Assembly (NCBI GenBank): GCA_025997755.1 | Contig: BNVA01000003.1 | Location: forward strand, 1-39,577 | Direction: 5' to 3' | Source of the DNA: Spirochaetia bacterium | GTDB taxonomy: Bacteria; Spirochaetota; Spirochaetia; Treponematales; Breznakiellaceae | DNA: 39,577 nt | Part shown: one piece after another, positions 7,040 to 14,762 of the stretch | Layout of the letters: every line of letters begins with the position of its first letter | Numbering within the stretch: the stretch's first letter is position 1 | Made by a program: the position numbers and the translations under genes | The notes under the pieces: generated by a model | The model's input: the letters and a program-made list of their open reading frames with translations, nothing else | The model's database searches: none | Told to the model about the DNA's origin: nothing

Positions 7040-8619
7040 TGAAAATACTATTTGCTTCAAGTGAAGCCGTTCCTTTTGCAAAAACCGGAGGACTTGCCGA
7101 TGCGGTTTCTTCGCTGTCATTGGCTCTGGCAAAACTTGGAAACGAAGTAAAAATCGTCATACCTCGTTATTACAGCATAGACAAGAATGATCTAACTCCT
7201 TTAGAAGATCCAATGGGTGTGCCTATGGGCTGCGGAATTGAAGAATGGTGCGGCGTTTTGCATACGAAAATGCCCGGATCGCCTGCAAAAAATCCGGTTA
7301 TCGTGTATTTTATCGATCATGAAATCTTTTTTGGGCGCGACGGCATCTACGGATCGCATTTTGAGCCGGATTTTATCGACAATCCACGCCGGTTTACCTT
7401 TTTTTCACGCTCAGTTTTTCAACTTTGCAGGAGAATTTCGTGGTTTCCCGATGTAATTCATGCCAATGACTGGCCTACCGCACCGGTTCCCGTGTTTTTG
7501 AAGTACGGTCAGCGGCAAGCTGAGTTTGAAAAGACAATTTCTGTGCTTACAATCCACAATTTGGGGTATCAGGGCGTCTACGATAAGAATAATTTTGAAT
7601 ATACCGGACTTGGCTGGAATGTGTTTTACGAAGGCGGGTTTGAGGATTGGGGGATGATGAATATGCTCAAAGCGGGTATCTACTCCGCAGACAAACTCAA
7701 TACCGTCTCACAGACTTACTGCGAAGAAACTAAAATTCAAGAGCATGGCTTTAGACTTGACGGGCCTCTGCGTTATCGCTCCGCCGATTACCGGGGGATT
7801 CTGAATGGCATAGACGAGCATATATGGAACCCTAAAACCGACAAACTCATCCCTAAAACCTATTCCGCAGAGGATATGAGCGGCAAGGCGGAGGCAAAGA
7901 AGGCGCTGCAAAAAGAATTCGGCTTGCCGGTGGAAAGCGATGTGCCTGTAATCGGCATGATTGGAAGACTTGTCGGGCAGAAGGGTATAGGCGAGCTTTT
8001 CGGTCCCTGTCACGGTTCGGCGTATTCGATATGCCGCGACATGAACTTACAGATTGTGTTAATAGGAACCGGAGAGGCTTGGTGCGAAGGGGAGATCAAC
8101 GGTCTTAGCTCAAGACTTCCGAATTTCAAGGCAAAAATAGGCTATAGCGAAAAATTGAGTCATCTTGTTGAGGCGGGCAGCGATTTTTTCCTTATGCCGT
8201 CCGGATACGAGCCTTGCGGTTTAAATCAGATGTATTCGTTAGTTTACGGTACCCTGCCCATAGTGCGGCGCACCGGCGGGCTTGTGGATACCGTGCAAAA
8301 TTACGATGAAAAAACAGGCGAAGGCACGGGTTTTATGTTTGACGATTTAACGCCGCAGGCTATATACAATACCGTAGGCTGGGCAGTCCATGCTTACTTC
8401 AACCAACGCGCCAACATTGAGGCTATGCGGCTTCGCGGCATGAAGCACAATTTTTCGTGGGCAGTATCCGCAAAAAAATATATCGAAATGTACACAGATG
8501 CGGGTGTAAAGCCGCAAGTTTCGGGAGCGACGGGACTCGAACCCGCGATCTCCGGCGTGACAGGCCAGCGCGATAAACCAGCTTCGCTACGCCCCCTTAA
8601 AAAAAAGTCTAGCAAATAA
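7039..8619 (+). CDS. glgA: Glycogen (starch) synthase, with C-terminal read-through across an antisense tRNA gene
   Basis: 526 residues in the open frame. The N-terminus MKILFASSEAVPFAKTGGLA holds the K-T-G-G ADP-glucose binding motif of GT5 synthases. WFPDVIHANDWPTAPVPVFL, LTIHNLGYQG, IGMIGRLVGQKG, and MPSGYEPCGLNQMYSL with RRTGGLVDTV complete the two Rossmann domains and the catalytic Glu region. The enzyme adds ADP-glucose to growing alpha-1,4-glucan. The recognisable domain ends near residue 490 (KYIEMYTDAG), the normal length. The remaining roughly 33 codons read through a complete tRNA-Asp gene on the other strand and its promoter -10, giving an unrelated GATGLEPAISG-type tail. Either the native stop was lost or the gene acquired this tail recently. 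It starts by one-base overlap with the ACT gene. Confidence 0.9.
   Translation: MKILFASSEAVPFAKTGGLADAVSSLSLALAKLGNEVKIVIPRYYSIDKNDLTPLEDPMGVPMGCGIEEWCGVLHTKMPGSPAKNPVIVYFIDHEIFFGRDGIYGSHFEPDFIDNPRRFTFFSRSVFQLCRRISWFPDVIHANDWPTAPVPVFLKYGQRQAEFEKTISVLTIHNLGYQGVYDKNNFEYTGLGWNVFYEGGFEDWGMMNMLKAGIYSADKLNTVSQTYCEETKIQEHGFRLDGPLRYRSADYRGILNGIDEHIWNPKTDKLIPKTYSAEDMSGKAEAKKALQKEFGLPVESDVPVIGMIGRLVGQKGIGELFGPCHGSAYSICRDMNLQIVLIGTGEAWCEGEINGLSSRLPNFKAKIGYSEKLSHLVEAGSDFFLMPSGYEPCGLNQMYSLVYGTLPIVRRTGGLVDTVQNYDEKTGEGTGFMFDDLTPQAIYNTVGWAVHAYFNQRANIEAMRLRGMKHNFSWAVSAKKYIEMYTDAGVKPQVSGATGLEPAISGVTGQRDKPASLRPLKKKSSK
8522..8596 (-). tRNA. tRNA-Asp (anticodon GUC)
   Basis: Read on the minus strand, a 75-base cloverleaf folds fully: acceptor GGGGGCG with CGCTCCC (one G-U), D stem GCGA/TCGC, anticodon stem CTGGC/GCCGG around loop CTGTCAC, five-base variable loop, T arm GCGGG-TTCGAGT-CCCGT, and discriminator G as expected for aspartate. 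The anticodon GTC corresponds to + strand bases 8559-8561. CCA is not encoded. The whole gene lies antisense within the open frame of glgA. Confidence 0.95.
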
Positions 8620-8635
8620 TTTACATTTACGTCAA
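8606..8635 (-). promoter_or_regulatory. Sigma-70-type promoter of tRNA-Asp
   Basis: On the minus strand TTGACG, an 18-base spacer and TAGACT lie just before the tRNA, with nine bases between the -10 box and the first tRNA base. Spacing and position fit a dedicated tRNA promoter. The -10 box overlaps the last codons of glgA. Confidence 0.7.
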
Positions 8636-8673
8636 GTGCACGAATTGCGCCATCAGCAATTTTACTTTTAGCC

Positions 8674-9633
8674 TTAGCCGCCCTTGCTGATCGATTCTTC
8701 GTTTAAGCCGTAGCCCTCGTTTTTTTCGTTATCGGGAGCGCCTGCGGGTTCGATATGCACCATTATATCAAAAATATTGTCGGCAAGTTTCTGCCTTATA
8801 GCGTCTTCCACTTTGTTTGCTATGACATGAGCAGCCTTTACCGTCAAGTTGCCGTCAACCTCGATGTCCAAGTCGATGTCCCAAAAACCGGCTATGCGCC
8901 GCATACGCGCCCTGTGCGGGTTGCCCGCGCCCTCAACGGAGTGTACCGCCTCAAAAACAGCGCCGTACTGCTCCGGTAGAGAGCCGCCGTCCATCAATTC
9001 TGTATTGGTCTCCATGAATATGCTCACCGCCGATTTTAGCACCCAGACGCCTACAAGGAGCGCCGCAACCGCATCTATCGCGCCTATGTTGAATATACGC
9101 GAGGCGGCAAGTCCCACCAAAACTCCGGCCGAAATAAAGACATCGCCCGCCATATTTTTTGCATTTGCCATAAGCATGGGGGATTGCGCTTTTTTCCCCG
9201 TTGCGTATTGGTTAAATGCCAAGAGCAGTTTTCCCGCTATCGAAACGCAGGTAACGATAAGAGCCGCCGGTTCCGGCACGGCAAGCTCCTTGCCCGAAAT
9301 AAGGTTTGAGGCGGAACTTATAATAAGTTGAAATCCAGCGAAAAACAAAATAAACGATAGAGAAGTTGTGGCAATGGTTTCCGCGCGTCCGTGTCCCCAT
9401 GGATGATCGGTGTCGGCAGGCTGCGCTATAACCCGTGATACAAACAGTGTCATTGCCGATATAAGCACGTCAATCGAAGTGTCTATACCGTCGCCTACCA
9501 CCGCAAGGCTGCCCGAAACCAAACCTAAGGTAATCTTTGCCGCCGCCAAAACAATATTGCCGCAGATCGCTATAAGCGATGCTTTTTTTATAAGACCGGC
9601 TTTAACATTTATATTTTGTTTTTCTGTTTTCAA
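8674..9633 (-). CDS. Cation diffusion facilitator (CDF) metal efflux protein
   Basis: 319 residues, with about six membrane helices in the first 220 and a cytoplasmic ferredoxin-like C-terminal domain (IAGFWDIDLDIEVDG, AHVIANKVEDAI). The helix 2 site is D51-x3-D55 in GDGIDTSID. The conserved HPWGHGRAE is at residues 77-85. The helix 5 site reads N160-x3-D164, where the Zn/Fe exporters of the FieF type have His-x3-Asp. Asn at this position is, as I recall, seen in some manganese-exporting CDFs, so Mn(II) is a possible substrate; this is inference. The start codon is TTG after AAGAGGA. The family exports divalent metal in exchange for protons at the inner membrane. Confidence 0.88.
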   Translation of the reverse strand: MKTEKQNINVKAGLIKKASLIAICGNIVLAAAKITLGLVSGSLAVVGDGIDTSIDVLISAMTLFVSRVIAQPADTDHPWGHGRAETIATTSLSFILFFAGFQLIISSASNLISGKELAVPEPAALIVTCVSIAGKLLLAFNQYATGKKAQSPMLMANAKNMAGDVFISAGVLVGLAASRIFNIGAIDAVAALLVGVWVLKSAVSIFMETNTELMDGGSLPEQYGAVFEAVHSVEGAGNPHRARMRRIAGFWDIDLDIEVDGNLTVKAAHVIANKVEDAIRQKLADNIFDIMVHIEPAGAPDNEKNEGYGLNEESISKGG

Positions 9634-9671
9634 AAAGTCCTCTTAATTATTTTATCACATTGTTTTATATT

Positions 9672-11102
9672 TTACCATTCGCCTGCAAAAATTATTTCGC
9701 ACTCAAGATCGATGTTGAGTTCCTCACGGGCTTTTTTTTGAACCATTTCGACTAACGCACGTATGTCGGATGCTTTTGCGCCGCCGGTATTAACGATAAA
9801 GTTACCGTGCCAATCGGCGATTTTCGCGCCGCCTATCTGTGTGCCGCGCAGTCCCAAATCCTCAATTATTTTTCCTGAAGGCTTGCCAAAATTATGATTA
9901 TTTTTAAAGACGGAGCCTGCGGACGGATAACGGAAGTGTCCTTTTTTTTCACGTTCGTTCCGGTAGCTGCGGCAGAGTTTAAAAATACTTTCTTTATCGC
10001 CTTGTTGCAGCAAAAAACGTACGGACAAAATTAAAACTTTTCTTTTTTGAAACGGACTTTTTTTATAGTCCCATTCATCTTTATTAAAAGGAACAATCAC
10101 TCTGTTAAAATGTTCGTCCAAAATTTCTACGGATTCAATAATGTCCGAAACAGATTTGTCCCAACACCGGGCATTCATCCATACCGCCCCGCCTATGGTG
10201 CCGGGAAGCCCTGCAAGAAACTCCAACCCGCTTAAACCCTTATCCGCCGCAATATCCGCCGCCGTATCGCTTAACGTTCCCGAACGCAGGACTAATCTGT
10301 TATTTTGCGCATAATCTTCTGCAAAGCCCGACCATTCGCTTGTGTCAAAAACTATACCGCGTATACCCTTGTCGGAAACAACAAGATTTGCGCCTCCTCC
10401 TAAAATAAACAACGGCACATAATTATCTTTCGCATAACGCAGAATCCTGTCCGCGCTGTCTAAAAATAATTCAGGCGGCGGACGGACATAAATATCGGCA
10501 TTGCCGCCAACCATAAATGTTGTATGCCGGCTCATAGGCTTGCGCATTTTACGGCAGAGGTCTTTTAAAAAGATTTCAATATCTTCGGTAAAGTGACGGA
10601 AATACGGAAGCCGCCTTTCTTCCTTAAGCAGATCGATTAACAGCAAGAACGCCTCATAATATGCCCTGCGCTTTTCAAGCTCTTCGGCAAAAATAAAACA
10701 ACAATCCATCCAGTCTTCACGATCAAGAAATTTGTTAAGCGGAAAGTTTATGCCTCCCAATCCCCGCCACATTGAAAGCGCCGCGTCCTCTTCAAAATTA
10801 AAAAGATAGTAGATGATGAGTTTTGCCTGATACTCAGGTTTGTCGGATTGTTCTTCCAGAAATTCACGGTAATTAAATGTACTGCGTTTGTCGTGCGTAT
10901 AACTGTAAACTTTGTCGTAATCACGCCGCCGCTGCCTGTCCGAAAGAATCTCGTAGGCGGCAATGAGTTTTTGCATTAAATCCTGGGCGGCAGCGCCTGC
11001 AATATCGGGGTGCAGTTTTTTCGCCTTCTCCCTAAACGCCCTTTTTATTTCCGCGAAAGAAGCGTCCTCACGCACACCAAGAATTTGATAGTTATTGTCC
11101 AA
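9672..11102 (-). CDS. murB: J-domain-MurB fusion: UDP-N-acetylenolpyruvoylglucosamine reductase with N-terminal DnaJ-like domain
   Basis: 476 residues in one uninterrupted frame. Residues 1-65 are a J domain (NYQILGVREDASFAEIKRAF, HPD at 31-33, AYEILSDRQRRRDYD), with no G/F or zinc-finger region. Residues 70-185 are helical and unrecognised. From about residue 190 a complete MurB follows: TTFMVGGNADIYV, the FAD pyrophosphate loop LGGGANLVVSDKG, GLEFLAGLPGTIGGAVWMNA, the catalytic serine in PSAGSVFKNN, and IGGAKIADWHGNFIVN, with a Glu near the C-terminus. MurB reduces enolpyruvyl-UDP-GlcNAc to UDP-MurNAc in peptidoglycan synthesis. The start is TTG. An internal ATG before the MurB part has no convincing ribosome binding site. 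It follows flgJ by 25 bases. Confidence 0.88.
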   Translation of the reverse strand: MDNNYQILGVREDASFAEIKRAFREKAKKLHPDIAGAAAQDLMQKLIAAYEILSDRQRRRDYDKVYSYTHDKRSTFNYREFLEEQSDKPEYQAKLIIYYLFNFEEDAALSMWRGLGGINFPLNKFLDREDWMDCCFIFAEELEKRRAYYEAFLLLIDLLKEERRLPYFRHFTEDIEIFLKDLCRKMRKPMSRHTTFMVGGNADIYVRPPPELFLDSADRILRYAKDNYVPLFILGGGANLVVSDKGIRGIVFDTSEWSGFAEDYAQNNRLVLRSGTLSDTAADIAADKGLSGLEFLAGLPGTIGGAVWMNARCWDKSVSDIIESVEILDEHFNRVIVPFNKDEWDYKKSPFQKRKVLILSVRFLLQQGDKESIFKLCRSYRNEREKKGHFRYPSAGSVFKNNHNFGKPSGKIIEDLGLRGTQIGGAKIADWHGNFIVNTGGAKASDIRALVEMVQKKAREELNIDLECEIIFAGEW

Positions 11103-11127
11103 TCCGATGCCTTTTAAAAATGCTCAT

Positions 11128-11577
11128 CTAAGGGTTTTTTAGCATTAGTTTTCCGCGTTGACCTGTTAATTCAAGGTAGGCAAGCTCGGCAAGACCAAAG
11201 TTTGCGTTACGCGAAAAATCTTTTGCGTATTCGTCGTAGAGCATATCCTCGTACATCTCCCCCGCAAAGCCGGTTTTTGTCAACTCCGATGATTTATCCA
11301 CGGTTCTACGCATTCCGGTTATCAAGGTTTTTAACAAAAAAGTTTCAAGAGCCTCGCATTGCTCGTAGAGTTTATCAGTTTTGTCTATTTTGATAGGGGA
11401 CTTTTTCCCTGCGGCGCTGTCTTGTGCGCCATCTTTCACTTTCAAGCTGTTTTCCAAAAGCTGTGCAAAACTTGAATTTGCTGTCTTGCCGTCCGCCTGT
11501 GAAGACAAGCGGCGTAAAGTTTCCGCCGAATAACGTGAATTATCAATTTGTAAAGAACCAAAAGCCGCAGCATCCAT
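11128..11577 (-). CDS. flgJ: FlgJ-type flagellar rod-binding protein (rod domain only)
   Basis: 149 residues. The C-terminal half, LYEQCEALETFLLKTLITGM with GFAGEMYEDMLYDEYAKDFS and NFGLAELAYLEL, matches the rod-binding domain of FlgJ. The muramidase domain found in enteric FlgJ is absent, as is usual in spirochaetes, where another enzyme opens the wall. The N-terminal 60 residues are polar and probably disordered. The protein would cap or scaffold assembly of the periplasmic flagellar rod. The ATG at 11577 is preceded by GGGAGAGG; a GTG six bases further upstream is in frame but lies within that site. The downstream neighbour is the J-domain-MurB gene. Confidence 0.85.
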   Translation of the reverse strand: MDAAAFGSLQIDNSRYSAETLRRLSSQADGKTANSSFAQLLENSLKVKDGAQDSAAGKKSPIKIDKTDKLYEQCEALETFLLKTLITGMRRTVDKSSELTKTGFAGEMYEDMLYDEYAKDFSRNANFGLAELAYLELTGQRGKLMLKNP

Positions 11578-11605
11578 ATACACCTCTCCCTATATTTCTT
11601 TTATT

Positions 11606-11630
11606 TTATCGGTTTTTTTGTTATACTTTA
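11606..11630 (-). promoter_or_regulatory. Possible sigma-28-like promoter of flgJ
   Basis: The minus strand reads TAAAGTAT, nine bases, then ACCGATAA. Both boxes resemble FliA elements (TAAAGTTT and GCCGATAA), and the site sits about 30 bases before the flgJ start. The spacer is two bases shorter than optimal, so this is tentative. Confidence 0.35.
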
Positions 11631-11664
11631 TAATGAAATAACTACCATGTGGTTAAGGTTTTTA

Positions 11665-11692
11665 TAAAGTTTGCTTTTATAAATTCCGAAAA
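11665..11692 (+). promoter_or_regulatory. Possible sigma-28-like promoter upstream of the 11732 gene
   Basis: TAAAGTTT is followed by 12 bases and TCCGAAAA. The first box is a perfect FliA -35 and the spacer equals that of flaB; the second box differs from GCCGATAA at two positions. The stretch TAAAGTTTGCTT is identical to the start of the element before ftsK at 16282. Confidence 0.4.
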
Positions 11693-11731
11693 ACGTATAA
11701 CTGAGTGATCTAATTTCACGGAGGGGGACGA

Positions 11732-13165
11732 GTGTTTATGAAGACAAAGCTGCTGCCGATAGCAGTTGCAATTTCAATAGTCAGCTTGAGTTTTATTAAA
11801 TGTGAAGATGCAGAAATTCCGGTTAAGGAATATAGCGTTGTAAGCAACTATTCTCTGCCGCCTTTTGCCCCCGATTCTGATATTCTTGGGGATGACAATT
11901 TTCCTCTTTATCCCTACGGCTCAACAAGGGTAAATACACCGGGTTTAAGCATTGCTAAGGCGTACAGAACCGCCGACGGCGTTGATCACATTGTTTTGCA
12001 GGGCACTATAAACAGCGGAATATACGGCGGATCGGCTATTGCCGGAGGAACATCAAGCGCAACAAGCGGCTTGTTTTGGGATGAATGTGATGTGGTAGGT
12101 GGTGGTACATTCTCCTATGCAGGGCGCGGCGACTTTAAAGTGAATACCAGCAATTACCCCGGTACTGCCGATGCTGCATCACTAATACCGATTCGGGAAC
12201 TTGATTTTAGCTCGGAGTGGAAATCAAAGGGCTGCTACACTGCCGTAACTTTGAGCGGGCTAGTCGGTAATGATAAAAATATCGAAATCATAGAAACTAA
12301 TGCAGCCTTGAATTTGTGGAGCCAGCAATATAGAATCACGCACTATCCTGAGCTTCAAACATTTTTTAACAAAGATTATGTTTATTACAGAAGGTATATT
12401 TACCCAGACGATCCTAATTTGTTTCCGCCGAATCCCGATGCGCCAAGCGAAAAAAGCGATCCCAGGGGAGGTTTTTCTTTCCTTATCTCCAGCGCTGCAA
12501 ATCCGCCTACGGCAACATTCGAGATGAATTATCCTGACGGCACCAGAAAAGTTGTTGTTGTCGATTATAGTCAGGTACAGTACCGCGAAGTTGATATTGA
12601 AAAAGTTGAGCTGGAGGCAAGCACTGATCCGGATGAAGGAACGATAAACGGAGAAACTTTGCCTGACCCCGACCCCGATGCCGAGGATATGGATATACAC
12701 GCATTAAAGTATACAGGCGCTTTTTCTCATAATAGTGGTGCCGGTTCGTTACGTTTTCTGCCGGTTTATACAAAAGCGACAATTGGTATTACTAGACCTA
12801 ACTATTTTCATCCCGCTATTGCGCCTACCGATATGCGTCCCGCGACAAATACAATAACCAAGGTGAGTTTTGCGGGTATAGATTTGTCGAGTGAAGACGA
12901 TGGAGAGGATTTCGATAATATCCGGCTTGCCAGTAACCTTGAGTATTTTTTTGAAGATCCTAGTGATCCAGCTACAGCAACTGGATCTGCCGGACGTATA
13001 GGTATAAGACTAAAGAGTGATTTAACTGAAAATGATCAGCAGACAGGCACCGCGTACGTTTATTTGTATCTGCGATACCCTTGTTATTATAACAAGGACG
13101 CAAGTGACCCGGACGAACAGGAATATTATTACGATAAAATAATCATAACGGTAACGGTTAATTAA
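11732..13165 (+). CDS. Predicted exported, possibly lipid-anchored protein of unknown function
   Basis: About 477 residues. An N-terminal signal MKTKLLPIAVAISIVSLSF is followed by IKC, which could be a spirochaete-style lipobox, though Lys before Cys is unusual. The mature part is rich in Asp, Pro and Tyr, has a Gly/Ser-rich section (about residues 90-140), an acidic PDPDPDAEDMD run near residue 315, and ends in strand-like segments (AYVYLYLRYP, KIIITVTVN). I recognise no catalytic motif. The start may be GTG 11732, well spaced from GGAGG, or ATG 11738. It is followed after 20 bases by a predicted outer-membrane beta-barrel and preceded by a sigma-28-like element, suggesting a two-gene cell-envelope unit. 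Confidence 0.75.
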   Translation: MFMKTKLLPIAVAISIVSLSFIKCEDAEIPVKEYSVVSNYSLPPFAPDSDILGDDNFPLYPYGSTRVNTPGLSIAKAYRTADGVDHIVLQGTINSGIYGGSAIAGGTSSATSGLFWDECDVVGGGTFSYAGRGDFKVNTSNYPGTADAASLIPIRELDFSSEWKSKGCYTAVTLSGLVGNDKNIEIIETNAALNLWSQQYRITHYPELQTFFNKDYVYYRRYIYPDDPNLFPPNPDAPSEKSDPRGGFSFLISSAANPPTATFEMNYPDGTRKVVVVDYSQVQYREVDIEKVELEASTDPDEGTINGETLPDPDPDAEDMDIHALKYTGAFSHNSGAGSLRFLPVYTKATIGITRPNYFHPAIAPTDMRPATNTITKVSFAGIDLSSEDDGEDFDNIRLASNLEYFFEDPSDPATATGSAGRIGIRLKSDLTENDQQTGTAYVYLYLRYPCYYNKDASDPDEQEYYYDKIIITVTVN

Positions 13166-13185
13166 TTAAGAGGCGGGAAGAGGTA

Positions 13186-13962
13186 ATGAAAAAATTTATA
13201 TTAACGGCGGTATTCTTTTTACTGATTTTACACGCATCTTTTTCTCTTGACCTTGCCGCCGGTGCAGGTATAAGCGGAGATTTTATTTTTAACACATTAG
13301 CGGCAGAAGTTAATGGCGGAGATTACACACAAAAATACAGTCAACTTGCCATAGGCGGCTTATTGTTTTTTGACGCGCAATACGTGGAGGCTGATTTAAG
13401 ATTTTACGGAACATCAACACAATTCAAGCACAATCCTAAACTTGCCGAATGGGGAACGCATGTAGATCAGGATTGGCTTTTGGGCGGCGTAGGTTTAGGT
13501 TTAGGTTTGTTCGGTAAGTATCCTTTTATTTTAACAAATGAATTTACGATTTTTCCTTTATTAGGCGTACAATTTGATCTTCAGTTGTCACAAAATTACA
13601 TGAAAGATTATACGCCTTATGACGGCACAAAAAAAGGCGATAGTTACGGCAAAGCGTTTGATTGGAGCGCCATAACTTTTAAAGCCGGCGTGGGTGCGGA
13701 CTATTCAATATCGGATTCGTTATTTATACGCGGAGAATTACTTTTTAACTTTAAACTGAACAGCAATATGGAAATGTCTTATATTAAGGCAATAAAAAAC
13801 TCTACAAACGAAATACCCACCAACCTCAATATGGGCTTCGGTATCAAACTGGCGGTTGGATACAGGCTTGGAAGCGTTTCAACATCATTCGGAGGCGGAT
13901 CAAGAACCACAAGACAGCCCAGAGAGCCTGCAGGTGATGATATATACTATCCTGTTCAATAA
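13186..13962 (+). CDS. Predicted outer-membrane beta-barrel protein
   Basis: 258 residues. The N-terminus MKKFILTAVFFLLILHASFS is a signal peptide. The mature sequence alternates hydrophobic and polar residues in short strands with aromatic girdles (LAIGGLLFFDAQYVEADLRF, WLLGGVGLGLGLFGKYPFI, FKAGVGADYSISDSLFIRGE, LNMGFGIKLAVGYRLG), the pattern of an eight- to ten-strand barrel. A basic, proline-containing C-terminal tail (TTRQPREPAGDD) follows the last strand. AAGAGG precedes the ATG. Probably co-expressed with the upstream exported protein. No specific function can be assigned; a small OmpA/OmpW-like barrel is the best structural guess. Confidence 0.75.
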   Translation: MKKFILTAVFFLLILHASFSLDLAAGAGISGDFIFNTLAAEVNGGDYTQKYSQLAIGGLLFFDAQYVEADLRFYGTSTQFKHNPKLAEWGTHVDQDWLLGGVGLGLGLFGKYPFILTNEFTIFPLLGVQFDLQLSQNYMKDYTPYDGTKKGDSYGKAFDWSAITFKAGVGADYSISDSLFIRGELLFNFKLNSNMEMSYIKAIKNSTNEIPTNLNMGFGIKLAVGYRLGSVSTSFGGGSRTTRQPREPAGDDIYYPVQ

Positions 13963-13977
13963 TAGTTATAATACGTT

Positions 13978-14316
13978 ATGAAAGACTGCATATTTTGTAA
14001 AATTATTTCCGGCGATATTCCGTCAAAAAAATTGTACGAAGACGGCGAGTTTTTAGCCTTCCACGATATTACTCCTATGGCGCCGGTACATTTTTTAGTC
14101 ATACCCAAAAAACACATTGCAAATATTATGGAATGTGATGATCCCGCTCTTTTAGGAAAACTGCTGGACAGAGGGCAAAAGCTGGCTGTAGAAACCGGTT
14201 GTGCGGATAAAGGCGCGCGTTTTGTAATCAACTGCAAGAGCCATGGCGGACAAACGGTGGATCATCTGCACCTTCATGTTCTTGGCGGCAGAGCCTTGGG
14301 CTGGCCGCCTGGTTGA
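13978..14316 (+). CDS. HIT-family nucleotide hydrolase (HinT-like)
   Basis: 112 residues. CIFCKIISGDIPSKKLYED at the N-terminus, FLVIPKKHIANI in the middle, and the histidine triad HLHLHVLGG at residues 96-104 identify a HinT-branch HIT protein. These cytoplasmic homodimers hydrolyse purine nucleoside phosphoramidates and adenylylated amines with the central triad histidine as nucleophile. The length is standard. The gene begins 15 bases after the barrel gene and ends 6 bases before the next one. Its ribosome binding site is weak. The physiological substrate in bacteria is generally unclear. Confidence 0.93.
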   Translation: MKDCIFCKIISGDIPSKKLYEDGEFLAFHDITPMAPVHFLVIPKKHIANIMECDDPALLGKLLDRGQKLAVETGCADKGARFVINCKSHGGQTVDHLHLHVLGGRALGWPPG

Positions 14317-14322
14317 TTTTTA

Positions 14323-14760
14323 ATGTTTGCCAATAAGCGGACAGCGTTTTTATTATTTCTCTTTGCAGTGTTTGCACACGGCGTTTTTGCGGAAAATAAA
14401 AAAATTGAACTTATCGGCATAACCATTGAAGAACTTTTTTCAAAATACGGCGCTCCTGTTTCTGTCTACGCCGTGCGCGGGGCGGAAATATGGCAGGATG
14501 ATGTTGTATTTGAATATGGCGATATTGATTTTTATATATACAAAGATCGTGTATGGCAGATAAGCGTCAAAGACGCAATAGGCTTGAATGTAGGCGATCC
14601 GAAAGCGGCTGTATTTTTAGTGTTAGGCGAAACCGCAAAAGACCTAAGCTCACATATACTAAAAGATATTCCTGAAAAAAGCTGGCCGCTTCAATGGCGT
14701 TTTAATATTAACGAAAACGGAAAAGTTTCATCAATATTTTTGTATAGAATGGATTATTAA
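14323..14760 (+). CDS. Small exported protein of unknown function
   Basis: 145 residues. MFANKRTAFLLFLFAVFAHG and VFAE form a signal peptide with an AxA-like cleavage region, so the product is probably periplasmic. The mature part contains TIEELFSKYGAPVSVYAVRG and, later, GLNVGDPKAAVFLVLGE, which look like two related short alpha/beta units (x-ELFxKYGAP and GDPKAAVxxxLGE), reminiscent of BamE/SmpA-like repeat units but not close enough to assign. It fits tightly between the HIT gene (6 bases) and aroDE (2 bases), so it is co-transcribed. There is no clear ribosome binding site, which suggests translational coupling. Confidence 0.7.
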   Translation: MFANKRTAFLLFLFAVFAHGVFAENKKIELIGITIEELFSKYGAPVSVYAVRGAEIWQDDVVFEYGDIDFYIYKDRVWQISVKDAIGLNVGDPKAAVFLVLGETAKDLSSHILKDIPEKSWPLQWRFNINENGKVSSIFLYRMDY

Positions 14761-14762
14761 AA

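Noticed and set aside
10540..10560. Separate start for MurB inside the fusion
   Set aside because: An ATG exists but there is no convincing ribosome binding site and no stop codon separates it from the J-domain part, so one gene is annotated.
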